NCBI GenBank assembly: GCA_038229055.1
Contig: JBBROU010000002.1
Location: forward strand, 32,666-96,665
Direction: 5' to 3'
From: JANYJA01 sp038229055
GTDB taxonomy: Bacteria > Acidobacteriota > Terriglobia > Bryobacterales > Bryobacteraceae
Length of the DNA stretch: 64,000 nucleotides
Under the pieces are notes generated by a model, which was given only the letters and a program-made list of their open reading frames with translations, was not told the origin of the DNA and made no database searches. Positions within the stretch are counted from its first letter, which is position 1, and every line of letters starts with the position of its first letter. A program made the position numbers and the translations under genes. Of the stretch, positions 51,576 through 61,040 are shown in pieces.

Positions 51576-52997
51576 ATGAATATCGTCGTGATTGTCGCAC
51601 TCGCGGTACTGTGCATTTTGATTTTGATCGGAATGATCGCGCGGCTGTTTCGCAAGGCCGGGCCGCACGAAGCGATCATCGTTTACGGATTTCGCGGAAC
51701 GCGCGTCATCAAGGGACGCGGCACGGTGATCTTCCCGATGATCGAAACCGCGCGCGGCCTTTCGCTCGAATTGATGTCGTTCGACGTGGCGCCGCAGCAG
51801 GATTTGTATACCCGCCAGGGCGTCGCGGTGACGGTGGAAGCCGTCGCGCAGATCAAGGTTAAGTCGGATCCGGAATCGATTATCACTGCGGCCGAGCAGT
51901 TTCTGACCAAGAGCGACGTCGATCGCGAAGGTCTGATCCGGCTGGTCATGGAAGGGCACCTGCGCGGCATTATCGGGCAATTGACGGTCGAGCAGATCGT
52001 CAAAGAGCCCGAGATGGTCGGCGACCGGATGCGCTCGACGTGCGCCGACGACATGAACAAGATGGGCCTCGAAGTGATCTCGTTCACCATCAAAGAAGTT
52101 CGCGATAAGAACGACTACATTACCAATATGGGCCGTCCGGACGTGGCGCGGATCAAGCGTGACGCCGAGATTGCGACGGCCGACGCGGAGCGCGACACAG
52201 CCATCAAACGCGCCGAATCGCAACGCGCGGCTGCTGTGGCGAAGGCGCAGGCGGATCAGGAGCGCGTGCTGGCCGAGACGCTGTCGTTGACCAAGCAGGC
52301 CGAGTCGCAACGGGATTTGGAGATCAAGAAAGCGGAATATCTCGAGACCGTCAATCGTCAGAAAGCGCAGGCGGACAAGGCATACGAGATCCAGGCCAAC
52401 GTGATGCAGCAGCAGGTGGTGGCCGAGGCCGTGAAGATCCACCAGGTGGAAAAAGAGCACGAGATCAAGGTGCAGGAAGCGGAGATTCTGCGTCGTGAGC
52501 GCGAGCTGACCGCGACGGTATTGAAAGCGGCACAGATTGAAGGGCAGCGCATCGAGACCATTGCGAAAGCTGAGAAGATGCGGCTGATTACGGAGGCCGA
52601 GGGCCATGCCTCCGCCATTCGCGCGCAAGGCGAAGCGGAAGCCGAAATCACATTCAAGAAGGGCGAAGCCGAAGCTCGCGCCATGAATGTGAAGGCAGAG
52701 GCTTATCAGGAATACAACCAGGCGGCGGTGCTCGACAAGCTGATTTCGAACATGCCGGAAGTGGTTCGCGCGTTGGTTGCGCCGCTGGCGAACGTGGACA
52801 AGATCACGATCGTGTCTACGGGGAACGGCGACACCGCGGGCATGAGCAAGATTACGGGAGACATCACGAAAATCGCGGCGCAAGTTCCGGCGCTGTTCGA
52901 GACGCTATCCGGTATGCAGATGTCGGACCTGTTCGCCAAGATCAAACTGATTGGGGACAAGAGTCCGGCCCCAGGCACGATTGACGGGAAAAAGTAA
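51576..52997 (+). CDS. Flotillin-like SPFH protein
   Basis: 473 residues from the ATG at 51576 preceded by GGAGA. N-terminal membrane segment (3-22), SPFH domain (about 30-200: HEAIIVYGFRGTRVIKGRGTVIFPMIE, VAVTVEAVAQIKVK, GQLTVEQIVKEPEMVGD), then a long Glu/Ala-rich coiled coil (about 200-400) and a C-terminal flotillin end with IVSTGNGDT. Organises membrane microdomains and membrane-stress responses. In one operon with NfeD and PspA. Confidence 0.92.
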   Translation: MNIVVIVALAVLCILILIGMIARLFRKAGPHEAIIVYGFRGTRVIKGRGTVIFPMIETARGLSLELMSFDVAPQQDLYTRQGVAVTVEAVAQIKVKSDPESIITAAEQFLTKSDVDREGLIRLVMEGHLRGIIGQLTVEQIVKEPEMVGDRMRSTCADDMNKMGLEVISFTIKEVRDKNDYITNMGRPDVARIKRDAEIATADAERDTAIKRAESQRAAAVAKAQADQERVLAETLSLTKQAESQRDLEIKKAEYLETVNRQKAQADKAYEIQANVMQQQVVAEAVKIHQVEKEHEIKVQEAEILRRERELTATVLKAAQIEGQRIETIAKAEKMRLITEAEGHASAIRAQGEAEAEITFKKGEAEARAMNVKAEAYQEYNQAAVLDKLISNMPEVVRALVAPLANVDKITIVSTGNGDTAGMSKITGDITKIAAQVPALFETLSGMQMSDLFAKIKLIGDKSPAPGTIDGKK

Positions 52998-53009
52998 AAG
53001 GAGAACACC

Positions 53010-53669
53010 ATGGCACTCTTAGAACGCGTTACCACACTGCTTCGCGCGAATCTGAACGATCTGGTCGATCGCGCCGAAAATCCGGAAGTGATGCTGAAGC
53101 AGGTGATCCTCGATATGGAGAATCAACTGTTGCAAGTGAAGACGCAGGTGGCAATTTCGATTGCGGATCACCATCTGCTGGAACGCAAGCGCGCCGAAAA
53201 TCACGAAAAGAGTGAGGATTGGATGCGTAAGGCCGACCTCGCGCTGGGCAAGCTGGACGAGCAGCTGGCGCGGACGGCGGTGGAGCGGGCGCTGAGCTCG
53301 CGGCAGCTTGCAGAGAGCTTTGCGCAGCAGATTGCCGACCAGAAGGTACAGGTCGAGAATCTGAAGACAGCCCTGCAGCGGCTGGACCAGAAGCTCGTCG
53401 AGGCGAAGGCGAAGGCCGAAGTTTTGGGGGCGCAGAGCCGCAGAGCGCGATCGATGGCGAAGGCGTCGCAGGCGGAGATGGCGTCGGCGGGAAGTTTAGA
53501 GTCGCCTGCGTTTGCGCGTCTGACCGACAAGGTTCAGCGCGCAGAAGCCGTGTCGGCCGCTGAGGTCGAGCTGCTGCAAGGCAATGTCGATGACCGTTTC
53601 GCCGCGCTCGATCGCGAAGAAAAGGTGGATCGCATTTTGGCTGAGCTCAAGTCACGCCGAATTGCTTAA
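53010..53669 (+). CDS. pspA: PspA/IM30 family protein
   Basis: 219 residues, nearly all helical coiled coil. N-terminal amphipathic start ALLERVTTLLRANLNDLVDRAENPEVMLKQVILDMENQL is the PspA membrane-binding signature. C-terminal region EEKVDRILAELKSRR. ESCRT-III relative that repairs leaky membranes. Ends overlapping the convergent hydrolase by 23 bases. AGGAGA site nine bases ahead of the ATG. Confidence 0.92.
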   Translation: MALLERVTTLLRANLNDLVDRAENPEVMLKQVILDMENQLLQVKTQVAISIADHHLLERKRAENHEKSEDWMRKADLALGKLDEQLARTAVERALSSRQLAESFAQQIADQKVQVENLKTALQRLDQKLVEAKAKAEVLGAQSRRARSMAKASQAEMASAGSLESPAFARLTDKVQRAEAVSAAEVELLQGNVDDRFAALDREEKVDRILAELKSRRIA

Positions 53670-54585
53670 TCCACTCGAGCACGGTTTCGTCGAGCCAGAA
53701 GCGCGGGGCTTCCCGCGATAGGAAGCCCAAGTGACCGCCGTGGTCAGTGACGATCAGTGTGATGGCCGGATTCAAGTGGAGCGCGGGATGCGTGTAGGTG
53801 CTCCACGGGATGAAGGGATCGTCCTTCGCCTCGATGATCAGCGTCGGGACGCTGATGTCGTGCAGGAAATTCTGCGCCGATTGGGTGGCGTAATAATGAT
53901 CCGCGCCGGTGAATCCGAAGGAAGGCGCGGTGATCTGGTCATCGATCTCGTAGATGCTGCGGGGGCGTTCGAGTTGCTCGCGGGTGTAGCGGCCGGTGGC
54001 GAATAAACGCTTGCGCATGCGCTGCAGGAAACGCCGCTCATAGATGCGATTACGAAATTGGCCGAGGCGCTGAGTGCAGACCGCGAGATCGATGGGAGTC
54101 GAGATGGCGCACACGCCGCGAATGAGCGCGGCACCCTTTTCGCCGAGTTCTCCAGCGAGCTTCAGCGCGACGTTGCCGCCGAGCGAAAACCCGACGAGGA
54201 ACGCGGGAGATGACATTTGACGAAGAAATTCGAGCAGATCGCTGGTCAAGCCGGCGTGATACAGCGTCGGGCAGCGATCTTCCGTGCCACCACAGGTTCG
54301 CATGTGGAAGCGATGCACGGTGAATTGCTGCGTCAACGCTGCATGGGCGAGAGTTTGAATATAGCCGGCATTGCCTGAACCCTCCAGTCCATGGAGCATC
54401 ACGATGGCGCCGCGCGCACCGCCGCCGACCGGATGTTGTGTAGTGACGAGCACTTCGACATCCGGTTCGGTCCGATAGAATTTCAAGTCAGCCGGGAACG
54501 GCGAAAAATCTAAATTCCGCGGCCAGAAATTCGCCAGAATTGTCAACAGATCTGGATTGCGAACAATCGGAACGAAGGGCCGCAA
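53647..54585 (-). CDS. Alpha/beta hydrolase, YheT/COG0429 type
   Basis: 312 residues. Oxyanion HGLEGSGNAGYIQTLAHAA, MRTCGGTE, nucleophile elbow GFSLGGNVALKLAGELGEKG, a cap with QRMRKRL, acid EAKDDPFIPW and a final HGGHLGFL histidine: complete family pattern. YheT-like enzymes are carboxylesterases of unknown natural substrate. Last gene of the run that starts with the his operon, four bases after the transporter. Confidence 0.88.
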   Translation of the reverse strand: MRPFVPIVRNPDLLTILANFWPRNLDFSPFPADLKFYRTEPDVEVLVTTQHPVGGGARGAIVMLHGLEGSGNAGYIQTLAHAALTQQFTVHRFHMRTCGGTEDRCPTLYHAGLTSDLLEFLRQMSSPAFLVGFSLGGNVALKLAGELGEKGAALIRGVCAISTPIDLAVCTQRLGQFRNRIYERRFLQRMRKRLFATGRYTREQLERPRSIYEIDDQITAPSFGFTGADHYYATQSAQNFLHDISVPTLIIEAKDDPFIPWSTYTHPALHLNPAITLIVTDHGGHLGFLSREAPRFWLDETVLEWIKQFGVT

Positions 54586-54589
54586 CGCG

Positions 54590-56074
54590 CTAGTTCACTC
54601 CGCCCATCAACCGCTTCATCGGCCGCACGAGCATTGCGAGAACCAAGCCGAGCACAATGCAAAACGCCGCGACAATTCCGAACAGCCAGTTCAGGGGGAA
54701 CGATTCGTAAAGAGACGCGAGACGCCCGCTAATGTAATTCCCGATTGAATCGGCGAGGAACCAGACGCCCATCATCAGACTGGCGACGCGCGCGGGCGCG
54801 AGTTTGGTCATGGCGCTGAGGCCCACCGGGCTGAGACACATTTCACCGATAGTTTGCAGTAGATACGTCATGGTCAGCCACATGGGGCTGACGCCGGTGC
54901 GCAAGGCGACGGGAATCAGCAGCGCAAAGCTGAGGCCCGCGAAAAGAAGACCAACGGAAAACTTCGCGGCGCTGGATGGATTGCGCGTGCCGAGCCGAAC
55001 CCAGAGCCACGCGAACACCGGGGCGAGCATGATCACGAATAATGCGGGCAGCGATTGGAACCATCCGGCGGGGAAGCCGCTGAACCAGTGCCGGTCTGTA
55101 TTGCGTTCGGCAAACAGGCTGAGGGTGGAACCGGCTTGTTCATATGCTGACCAGAAGAGACAGGCGGCAGCGAACAACACGAAGATTGCGATGAGACGCT
55201 TGCGATCGACGGGCGACCAATCGCCCGCGAGCAGCAGCCACGCGAAGAGCGCGACGACGATGGTCGTGAGCAGGACCCCGAAGGCGTTGGACAGCAGTCC
55301 GACTGACAAAACGCCCGTGATCGCGAGCGCCGCAATGGTGACGATGATGACGAAGCCGGCAACGACCCCGATCACCAGACTGCGTTTGCGAGACGCTGCG
55401 TCCTGAGCGTTGCTTACCGGCGCGGGATTGCGGCCGGCATTGCCTAGAAATCGAAGACCCAGAACATATTGAATCAATCCGGCGGTCATCCCAATGCCGG
55501 CGAGCGCGAAGCCGTAATGCCAGTTCACTTTCTCTCCGAGGTAACTGCAGGCCAGTGGTGCGACGAACGCGCCGAGGTTGATGCCCATATAGAAGATAGA
55601 AAAACCCGCGTCGCGGCGCGGATCGTTCTGGGCATAGAGCTGACCGACCATGGTGCTGACGTTGGGCTTCAACAGTCCGGTGCCTATCGTGATGAGAACC
55701 AGCCCAAGGTAAAAAGTATTGATGGAGGGAAACGCGAGGCAGAAATGGCCGAGCGCGATAATGATGCCGCCATAAAGAACGGCTTTGCGCGCGCCGATAA
55801 TCTGGTCCGCAATCCAACCGCCGGGAAGGCCGAGCAGATAAACCATTCCGGTGTAGAGTCCGTACACGGCTCCCGCTTTTGCGGCGGGAAATCCGAGACC
55901 GCCGCGATCGGTATGCGCCACCATGAACAGGATCAGCAAACCGCGCATTCCGTAGTAGCTGAAACGCTCCCACAATTCGGTGAAGAAGAGCGTCGCCAAG
56001 CCGCGCGGGTGCCCGAAGAAACGGTGATCGTCGCGAGTGGCAGCCGCCGGCGCGGGCATCTCAGCTCGATTCAT
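54590..56074 (-). CDS. POT/PTR2 family peptide transporter
   Basis: 494 residues from the ATG at 56074. POT motif TELWERFSYYGMRGLLILFM (E-x-x-E-R-F), FSIFYMGINLGAFVAPL signature in the fifth segment, 12-14 membrane segments. Proton-driven uptake of di- and tripeptides. It starts 11 bases after the decarboxylase, so it may provide or export amino-acid related substrates for it. Upstream in-frame ATG at 56128 adds unrelated arginine-rich residues. Confidence 0.9.
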   Translation of the reverse strand: MNRAEMPAPAAATRDDHRFFGHPRGLATLFFTELWERFSYYGMRGLLILFMVAHTDRGGLGFPAAKAGAVYGLYTGMVYLLGLPGGWIADQIIGARKAVLYGGIIIALGHFCLAFPSINTFYLGLVLITIGTGLLKPNVSTMVGQLYAQNDPRRDAGFSIFYMGINLGAFVAPLACSYLGEKVNWHYGFALAGIGMTAGLIQYVLGLRFLGNAGRNPAPVSNAQDAASRKRSLVIGVVAGFVIIVTIAALAITGVLSVGLLSNAFGVLLTTIVVALFAWLLLAGDWSPVDRKRLIAIFVLFAAACLFWSAYEQAGSTLSLFAERNTDRHWFSGFPAGWFQSLPALFVIMLAPVFAWLWVRLGTRNPSSAAKFSVGLLFAGLSFALLIPVALRTGVSPMWLTMTYLLQTIGEMCLSPVGLSAMTKLAPARVASLMMGVWFLADSIGNYISGRLASLYESFPLNWLFGIVAAFCIVLGLVLAMLVRPMKRLMGGVN

Positions 56075-56085
56075 GTGACGCTCTA

Positions 56086-57474
56086 TTATAAGGTGCGTTC
56101 GGGCGCGGCTTCGGAGATCTGCCACCACGCGCGCTGAACATGTTCACGCCGCGTGCCCATGTTTCCGATAGCAATGCGGATAACGAAATTTCCGTGCAGA
56201 ACCGTGTGCGATAAAAAGACTTCTCCGCAGCGGTTGACTTTATGCATCAACGATTCGTTGGCTTCGTTTGAGCTTTTCAAGCGGAAACATACAACAGAAA
56301 AGGGAAAAGGCGCGGAGAGCTCGAAGCGATCGTCCGCAGCGACCAAAGCGGCAAATCCCTGAGCCATCGCAAGCTGATCGCGGATGATGGCAGCGGCTTG
56401 ATCTCGGCCGTAGTAGCGCATTACGAACCAGAGTTTCAACGCTCGAAAGCGGCGCCCGAGCGGGATGCCGTACTCCATGTAATTAAGCGCTCGCGGATTT
56501 TCCTGCGTGCGCAGGTATTCGGGGACGAGCGAGAAAGCGCGACGCAGAACGTCGGGACGGCGCGTGTAGAGAACGCTAAGATCAAGGGGAACTAGCAGCC
56601 ACTTGTGCGGGTTCATCACGATGGAATCGGCGCGCTCCCATCCGGAAAATAGCGGTTGCAACTCGGGCACGATGGCAGCGCTCCCCGCGTAGGCGGCATC
56701 CACGTGCAGCCACATTCCGTGCCGCTCGACCACGTCGGCAATCTCGTTCACGGGATCGATGCTGGTGGTCGAGGTGGTGCCCAGGGTCGCGACCACGCAG
56801 AAGGGACGCAGGCCGATGATGACGTCGGCCGCGATGGCGCTTTCCAGTGCGGCGGTGTCCATTCGAAATTCGGCATCGACGGGAATTTTGCGAACGTTCC
56901 GCTTTCCAACGCCGACCACAATCGCACCTTTCTCGATGGATGAGTGCGCGTGTTCGGAACAATAAAGAATCAGGTCGGAGACGCCGCCCGAAACACGAAC
57001 TTCCGGGGCCTTCGCTTCACGCGCCGCGGCGATCGCGTGCATGCTGCTCGTCGATGCGGTGTCGTAAATAATTCCGAACATGACTTTCGGAAGCCCAAGC
57101 CACTGACGCAACCAATCGAGTGTTACCTGTTCGAGTTCCGTGAGGCCGGGCGACGTTTTCCAGAGAATACCGTTGGCATTCAGACCCGCCGTGAGCAGCT
57201 CGGCAAGAATGCCTGGCCCGGATGACGAGGTGGCGAAATAGGCCATGAAGCCGGGATGATTCCAATGCGTGAGCGACGGGACGATCTGGTTTTCGAAATC
57301 CGCCATGATCACGCTGAAGGGTTCCGGGAGATCGGGCGCCGACACCGGCAGCCGGTCGATTAAGTCTCCCGGCTGAGCGCGCGAAAGTACCGGCACAGCT
57401 TCAGGATGCGAAAGAAAATCGGCGAGCCAATCGACTACAGTGTGGCCCGCTGCGCGGAACTCTTCGGGAGACAT
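56086..57474 (-). CDS. Group II PLP-dependent amino-acid decarboxylase (aromatic-type)
   Basis: 462 residues. SPEEFRAAGHTVVDWLADFL start typical of AADC-like enzymes; ASTSSMHAIAAARE, the PLP pocket HVDAAYAGSA with its Asp, and the Schiff-base lysine in VMNPHKWLLVPLD. Candidate substrates are aromatic amino acids or histidine; the position directly downstream of a his operon favours a histidine-related or similar reaction only weakly. Starts four bases after the DapA-family gene. Confidence 0.88.
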   Translation of the reverse strand: MSPEEFRAAGHTVVDWLADFLSHPEAVPVLSRAQPGDLIDRLPVSAPDLPEPFSVIMADFENQIVPSLTHWNHPGFMAYFATSSSGPGILAELLTAGLNANGILWKTSPGLTELEQVTLDWLRQWLGLPKVMFGIIYDTASTSSMHAIAAAREAKAPEVRVSGGVSDLILYCSEHAHSSIEKGAIVVGVGKRNVRKIPVDAEFRMDTAALESAIAADVIIGLRPFCVVATLGTTSTTSIDPVNEIADVVERHGMWLHVDAAYAGSAAIVPELQPLFSGWERADSIVMNPHKWLLVPLDLSVLYTRRPDVLRRAFSLVPEYLRTQENPRALNYMEYGIPLGRRFRALKLWFVMRYYGRDQAAAIIRDQLAMAQGFAALVAADDRFELSAPFPFSVVCFRLKSSNEANESLMHKVNRCGEVFLSHTVLHGNFVIRIAIGNMGTRREHVQRAWWQISEAAPERTL

Positions 57475-57478
57475 GGTT

Positions 57479-58384
57479 CTACTTCAACATGCTTGGGAGC
57501 CACTGCGGAAACCACTTCTTGAATTCCTCGAGCCGCGCTACGTTGTCCCTGGCGAGGGGCACTGCAAGCGGTCCGACTTTGATGCCGCGGGCGGAAGTGG
57601 CTACTTTGATCGCAACCGGCGTAGGGAAGCGATCGATCCACGAAAGGAATTCCTGCAGTTTGCCTTCAAGTGCAAGCACTCGATCCGGCGACTTCTCGCA
57701 AATGGCGCGGTTGAGCGCGACGAGAAGTTCGGGCACGGCGCAGGCGACACCAGAGATCACTCCGTCGGCACCCTCGGCGCGCGCGCGCGTGAATAGACGG
57801 TCATGTCCGACCATCAGCGTGAAGTCGCATTCGTCACGAAAAGCGCGCAGTTTTTGGAAATAATCGAAATCGCCGCTGGAATCTTTAATGCCCGCGAAGC
57901 GGCCTGTTGCGAGAAGCGCGCATGCCGTTTCGATGCTGAATCCGGTGGTAAATTGCGGAATGTTGTAGAGCAAAATCGGCGTCGCTTTCGGCACCGAGTC
58001 CGCGAATTGCATGCAAAATTCTATGACTTCGTCCTGCGAGTAATGAAAGAAGTAGACCGGCATCAGGAGCAACCCGACCGCCCCGGAAGACATGGCTTCG
58101 TCGGCCAATTCGAGCGCGCCATCGAGCGTGGAATGCGAGACTCCGGCGATGATGGGCACGCGGCTGCGCTTCACTGCAAGATGAACCAGGCGGATGCGCT
58201 CGGCCAGTTTCACGTTGATGAATTCGCCTGTGGCGCCGAGCAAACAGATGCCCTGCACACCGTTGCGGCCGATGAAATCGACCAGTTCCAGCATGGCGGC
58301 GAAGTCGACTTCATAGCCTTCGCGCCGGTGCGGTGTGACGGCGGCAGCGAATACTCCAGTGAATTGGGGTGCGTGCGCGGCCAC
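57479..58384 (-). CDS. DapA/N-acetylneuraminate-lyase family aldolase
   Basis: 301 residues, GTG start at 58384. (beta/alpha)8 barrel with LLGATGEFINVKLAERI (binding motif), PILLYNIPQFT containing the catalytic Tyr, and the Schiff-base lysine in GIKDSSGDFDYF. The motif LLLMPVYFFHYSQDEV replaces the DapA PYYNKP stretch, so it is probably not the lysine-pathway DapA but a lyase/aldolase acting on 2-oxo acids. Follows hisA with 16 bases between. Confidence 0.82.
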   Translation of the reverse strand: MAAHAPQFTGVFAAAVTPHRREGYEVDFAAMLELVDFIGRNGVQGICLLGATGEFINVKLAERIRLVHLAVKRSRVPIIAGVSHSTLDGALELADEAMSSGAVGLLLMPVYFFHYSQDEVIEFCMQFADSVPKATPILLYNIPQFTTGFSIETACALLATGRFAGIKDSSGDFDYFQKLRAFRDECDFTLMVGHDRLFTRARAEGADGVISGVACAVPELLVALNRAICEKSPDRVLALEGKLQEFLSWIDRFPTPVAIKVATSARGIKVGPLAVPLARDNVARLEEFKKWFPQWLPSMLK

Positions 58385-58400
58385 GTTGTCTGCGCCTAAT

Positions 58401-59102
58401 CTAACACGAAGACATTCTGCTTAACTCGGCCAAATCAAGGCTGCCTGTGTAGATCGCCATGCCAACCGCGCAATGAATGTTCATCGATTGCAAGGCGCGA
58501 ATGTCGGCCAGCGTGGTGATACCGCCGGCAGCGGTGATCTCGCGGGAAGTGGCATGGCGCAGGCGTTCGAACCAGGCAAGATCGGTGCCCTGCATCATGC
58601 CTTCCTTATCCACATAGGTGCAAAGGAAGCCGGAGCAGTAGGGCTCAAACGCGCGGATTACTTCTTCGGCGGTGAATGGAAGCGCCTCGCGCCAGCCCTT
58701 AACGACTATCTTTCCGTGCATGGAATCGAGCGCGATGTGGATGCGTTCCGAACCGACCGCGTCTGCCAGCAACTTAAGGAACAGATGATTCGGGCCCTCG
58801 GACGTGAAGGCCGCGGTGCCGACGATGATTCGAAACGCGCCTTGCCTCACTAACGTTTCGGCACGTGCCACGGAACGCACACCGCCGCCGACGCGTGTGC
58901 GAGCGAGGGCCGCCAGAGTCCGGACGAGATCGTCATTCGCGCCTTGGCCGATCGCCGCGTCAAGGTCGATCACTTGAATCTCAGGGAACGCCGCGAATTT
59001 ATCCAGCATTGCCAGCGGCGCCTCGCCCTCCAGAGCCTTCTCGCGCCCTTGCACGAGTTGAACGACTTTGCCGTCCATCAGGTCGATACACGGAATGATC
59101 AA
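58401..59102 (-). CDS. hisA: Phosphoribosylformimino-5-aminoimidazole carboxamide ribotide isomerase
   Basis: 233 residues. Half-barrel repeats of HisA: IIPCIDLMDGKVVQLVQG with the catalytic Asp, VGGGVRSVARAETLVRQGAFRIIVGT, and EITAAGGITTLADIRAL. The middle (IALDSMHGKIVVKGWRE) carries the second Asp. Slightly divergent from usual HisA, but its place directly after hisF supports the call. Overlaps hisF by four bases. Confidence 0.85.
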   Translation of the reverse strand: MIIPCIDLMDGKVVQLVQGREKALEGEAPLAMLDKFAAFPEIQVIDLDAAIGQGANDDLVRTLAALARTRVGGGVRSVARAETLVRQGAFRIIVGTAAFTSEGPNHLFLKLLADAVGSERIHIALDSMHGKIVVKGWREALPFTAEEVIRAFEPYCSGFLCTYVDKEGMMQGTDLAWFERLRHATSREITAAGGITTLADIRALQSMNIHCAVGMAIYTGSLDLAELSRMSSC

Positions 59103-59863
59103 ATACTTCTCCTCACAGGAATGCCGGCCTTATCGAGATGTTCTTTCAATTGCTCCACGGTGTAGGTGCCGTAGTGAAAGATGGAGGCGGCGAGCGCCGC
59201 GTCGGCTTCTCCATCGGTCAGCACGCGCGTGAAGTCATCCGGCTTCCCTGCCCCGCCGGACGCGATGAGCGGGATGTTGGTGGCGCGAGAAACCGCGCGC
59301 GTAAGCTGACAGTCGAAGCCTTCCCGCACGCCGTCGGTATCCATGGAGGTCAGCAGAATTTCGCCGGCGCCTAGCTGTTCGCCGAGCGCGGCCCACGCGA
59401 TGGCATCGATGCCTTCGTCGTCGCGACCGCCGCGAGTGTAGACGTTCCAACCGCGCGGAGAACGGCGCGCGTCAATCGCAAGAACAACGGCTTGCGCGCC
59501 GAATTCTCCGCTCAATTCGGAAATCAGTTCTGGACGGCGGACCGCGGCGGTGTTGACGGAAACCTTGTCCGCACCGGACATGAGAATTTCTCGTGCGTCG
59601 GCGATGGAGCGAATGCCGCCGCCCACCGCAAGCGGAATGAACACCTTTCGCGCCGTTCGAGAAACCACGTCGCCCATGATCGCTCGCGCATCGCTGGAAG
59701 CAGTGATGTCGAGGAAGACGAGCTCGTCCGCGCCATCGCGATTGTAGCGATCCGCAAGCTCAACGGGATCGCCGGCATCGCGGAGGTTGACGAAATTGAC
59801 GCCTTTGACGACACGGCCGCCAGTGACATCGAGACAAGGGATGATGCGTTTGGCGAGCATCAA
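59099..59863 (-). CDS. hisF: Imidazole glycerol phosphate synthase, cyclase subunit
   Basis: 254 residues. RIIPCLDVTGGRVVKGVNF with the first catalytic Asp, VGGGIRSIADAREILMSGADKVSVNT, VLAIDARRS with the second, EILLTSMDTDGVREGFD, and IASGGAGKPDDF. Works with HisH. Overlaps hisH by four bases (ATGA). Confidence 0.95.
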   Translation of the reverse strand: MMLAKRIIPCLDVTGGRVVKGVNFVNLRDAGDPVELADRYNRDGADELVFLDITASSDARAIMGDVVSRTARKVFIPLAVGGGIRSIADAREILMSGADKVSVNTAAVRRPELISELSGEFGAQAVVLAIDARRSPRGWNVYTRGGRDDEGIDAIAWAALGEQLGAGEILLTSMDTDGVREGFDCQLTRAVSRATNIPLIASGGAGKPDDFTRVLTDGEADAALAASIFHYGTYTVEQLKEHLDKAGIPVRRSI

Positions 59864-60453
59864 AGCTCCACGAAATTGCGCATCATCGCGAGGCCCGCGG
59901 CACCGGATTTTTCCGGATGAAACTGCACACCGAAGATGGTGCGCGATTCGAGCACCGCAGTGTACGGGACCGTGTAGGTGCAGACCGCGGCCGCGGCGGA
60001 CGTTTCGGGAACGTAATAGCTGTGAGCGAAATACACATGGGGCGACGTGCCCAGTCCGCGCATCAAGAGCGACTCCGAGCGGCGCTCCAGCGTGTTCCAG
60101 CCCATGTGGGGAACGCGCGCGGCGGAGCTGAAGCGCCGCACTTCCCCGGTAAAAATACCGAGGCCGGATTCGTCCGGTGCTTCCGCGCTGCGCTCGAATA
60201 GGGCTTGCAGACCGAGGCAGATTCCGAGAAATGGGACGCCTTCATGGATGCGTTCGAGCAGCGCGCCGCGAACTTGCAACTCGTCGAGCGCGCGCATCAT
60301 CTGTCCGAAATGACCGACGCCGGGCAGGATGATCTTTCGAGCCTGACTGAGAGCCGCGGCATCGCGCACCAGCTCGTATTCGGCGCCGATTTCATCGAGC
60401 GTGTTCTGCACGGATCGCAGATTGCCTGCGCCGTAGTCGAGGATCGTAATCAC
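59860..60453 (-). CDS. hisH: Imidazole glycerol phosphate synthase, glutamine amidotransferase subunit
   Basis: 197 residues from a GTG at 60453 that overlaps the hisB stop (GTGA); upstream in-frame codons read arginine-rich hisB antisense-like sequence. Class I amidotransferase triad: C79 in FLGICLGLQALFE, H179 and E181 in VQFHPEKSG. Supplies ammonia to HisF. Confidence 0.94.
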   Translation of the reverse strand: MITILDYGAGNLRSVQNTLDEIGAEYELVRDAAALSQARKIILPGVGHFGQMMRALDELQVRGALLERIHEGVPFLGICLGLQALFERSAEAPDESGLGIFTGEVRRFSSAARVPHMGWNTLERRSESLLMRGLGTSPHVYFAHSYYVPETSAAAAVCTYTVPYTAVLESRTIFGVQFHPEKSGAAGLAMMRNFVEL

Positions 60454-61040
60454 AGCAGCCCCTTCGTGGAGGGAAGTTGATCTTTCAGCCGCGGGTCTGC
60501 GGAGCAGGCGTATTTCAGCGCGCGCGCGAAGCACTTGAAGACGGCCTCAACTTTGTGATGGTTCGACCGTCCGTACAAAACTTTCACGTGGAGATTCGCG
60601 CCGGCATGGTTAACGAAGCCGCCAAAAAAATCTTCGAGTAGTTCGGATTGCAGATCTCCGACGAGGCGCACTTTCACCAAATCTTTGTAGACCAGCGCGG
60701 GGCGGCCGCCTAAATCGAGAGCGACTACGGCAAGTGTCTCATCCATCGTTTGCACGAAATATCCGGCACGGTTGATGCCCTTGCGGCCGCCGAGCGCCTT
60801 CGCGAAGAGCTGTCCGAGCGCGATGCCGACATCTTCCACGGTGTGGTGCTGGTCCACATCGAGATCACCGCTCGCTTCAACATCGAGATCGAATCCGCCG
60901 TGCTTGGTAAACAGCTCGAGCATGTGATCGAAAAAACGGATGCCGGTGGTAACGCGATAGCGGCCCTTGCCTTCGATGCGCAGCGACCCTCGAATCTGCG
61001 TCTCTTTGGTATCCCGCTGCAGCGCGGCGCGGCGTATCAC
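60450..61040 (-). CDS. hisB: Imidazoleglycerol-phosphate dehydratase
   Basis: 196 residues. Metal-binding signatures DHMLELFTKHGGFDL and DVDQHHTVEDVGIALGQ, then NHAGANLHVKVLYGRSNHHKVEAVFKCFARAL, all as in mono-functional HisB. The phosphatase part found in the E. coli bifunctional enzyme is not fused but a separate HAD gene precedes it by overlap. Confidence 0.95.
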   Translation of the reverse strand: MIRRAALQRDTKETQIRGSLRIEGKGRYRVTTGIRFFDHMLELFTKHGGFDLDVEASGDLDVDQHHTVEDVGIALGQLFAKALGGRKGINRAGYFVQTMDETLAVVALDLGGRPALVYKDLVKVRLVGDLQSELLEDFFGGFVNHAGANLHVKVLYGRSNHHKVEAVFKCFARALKYACSADPRLKDQLPSTKGLL

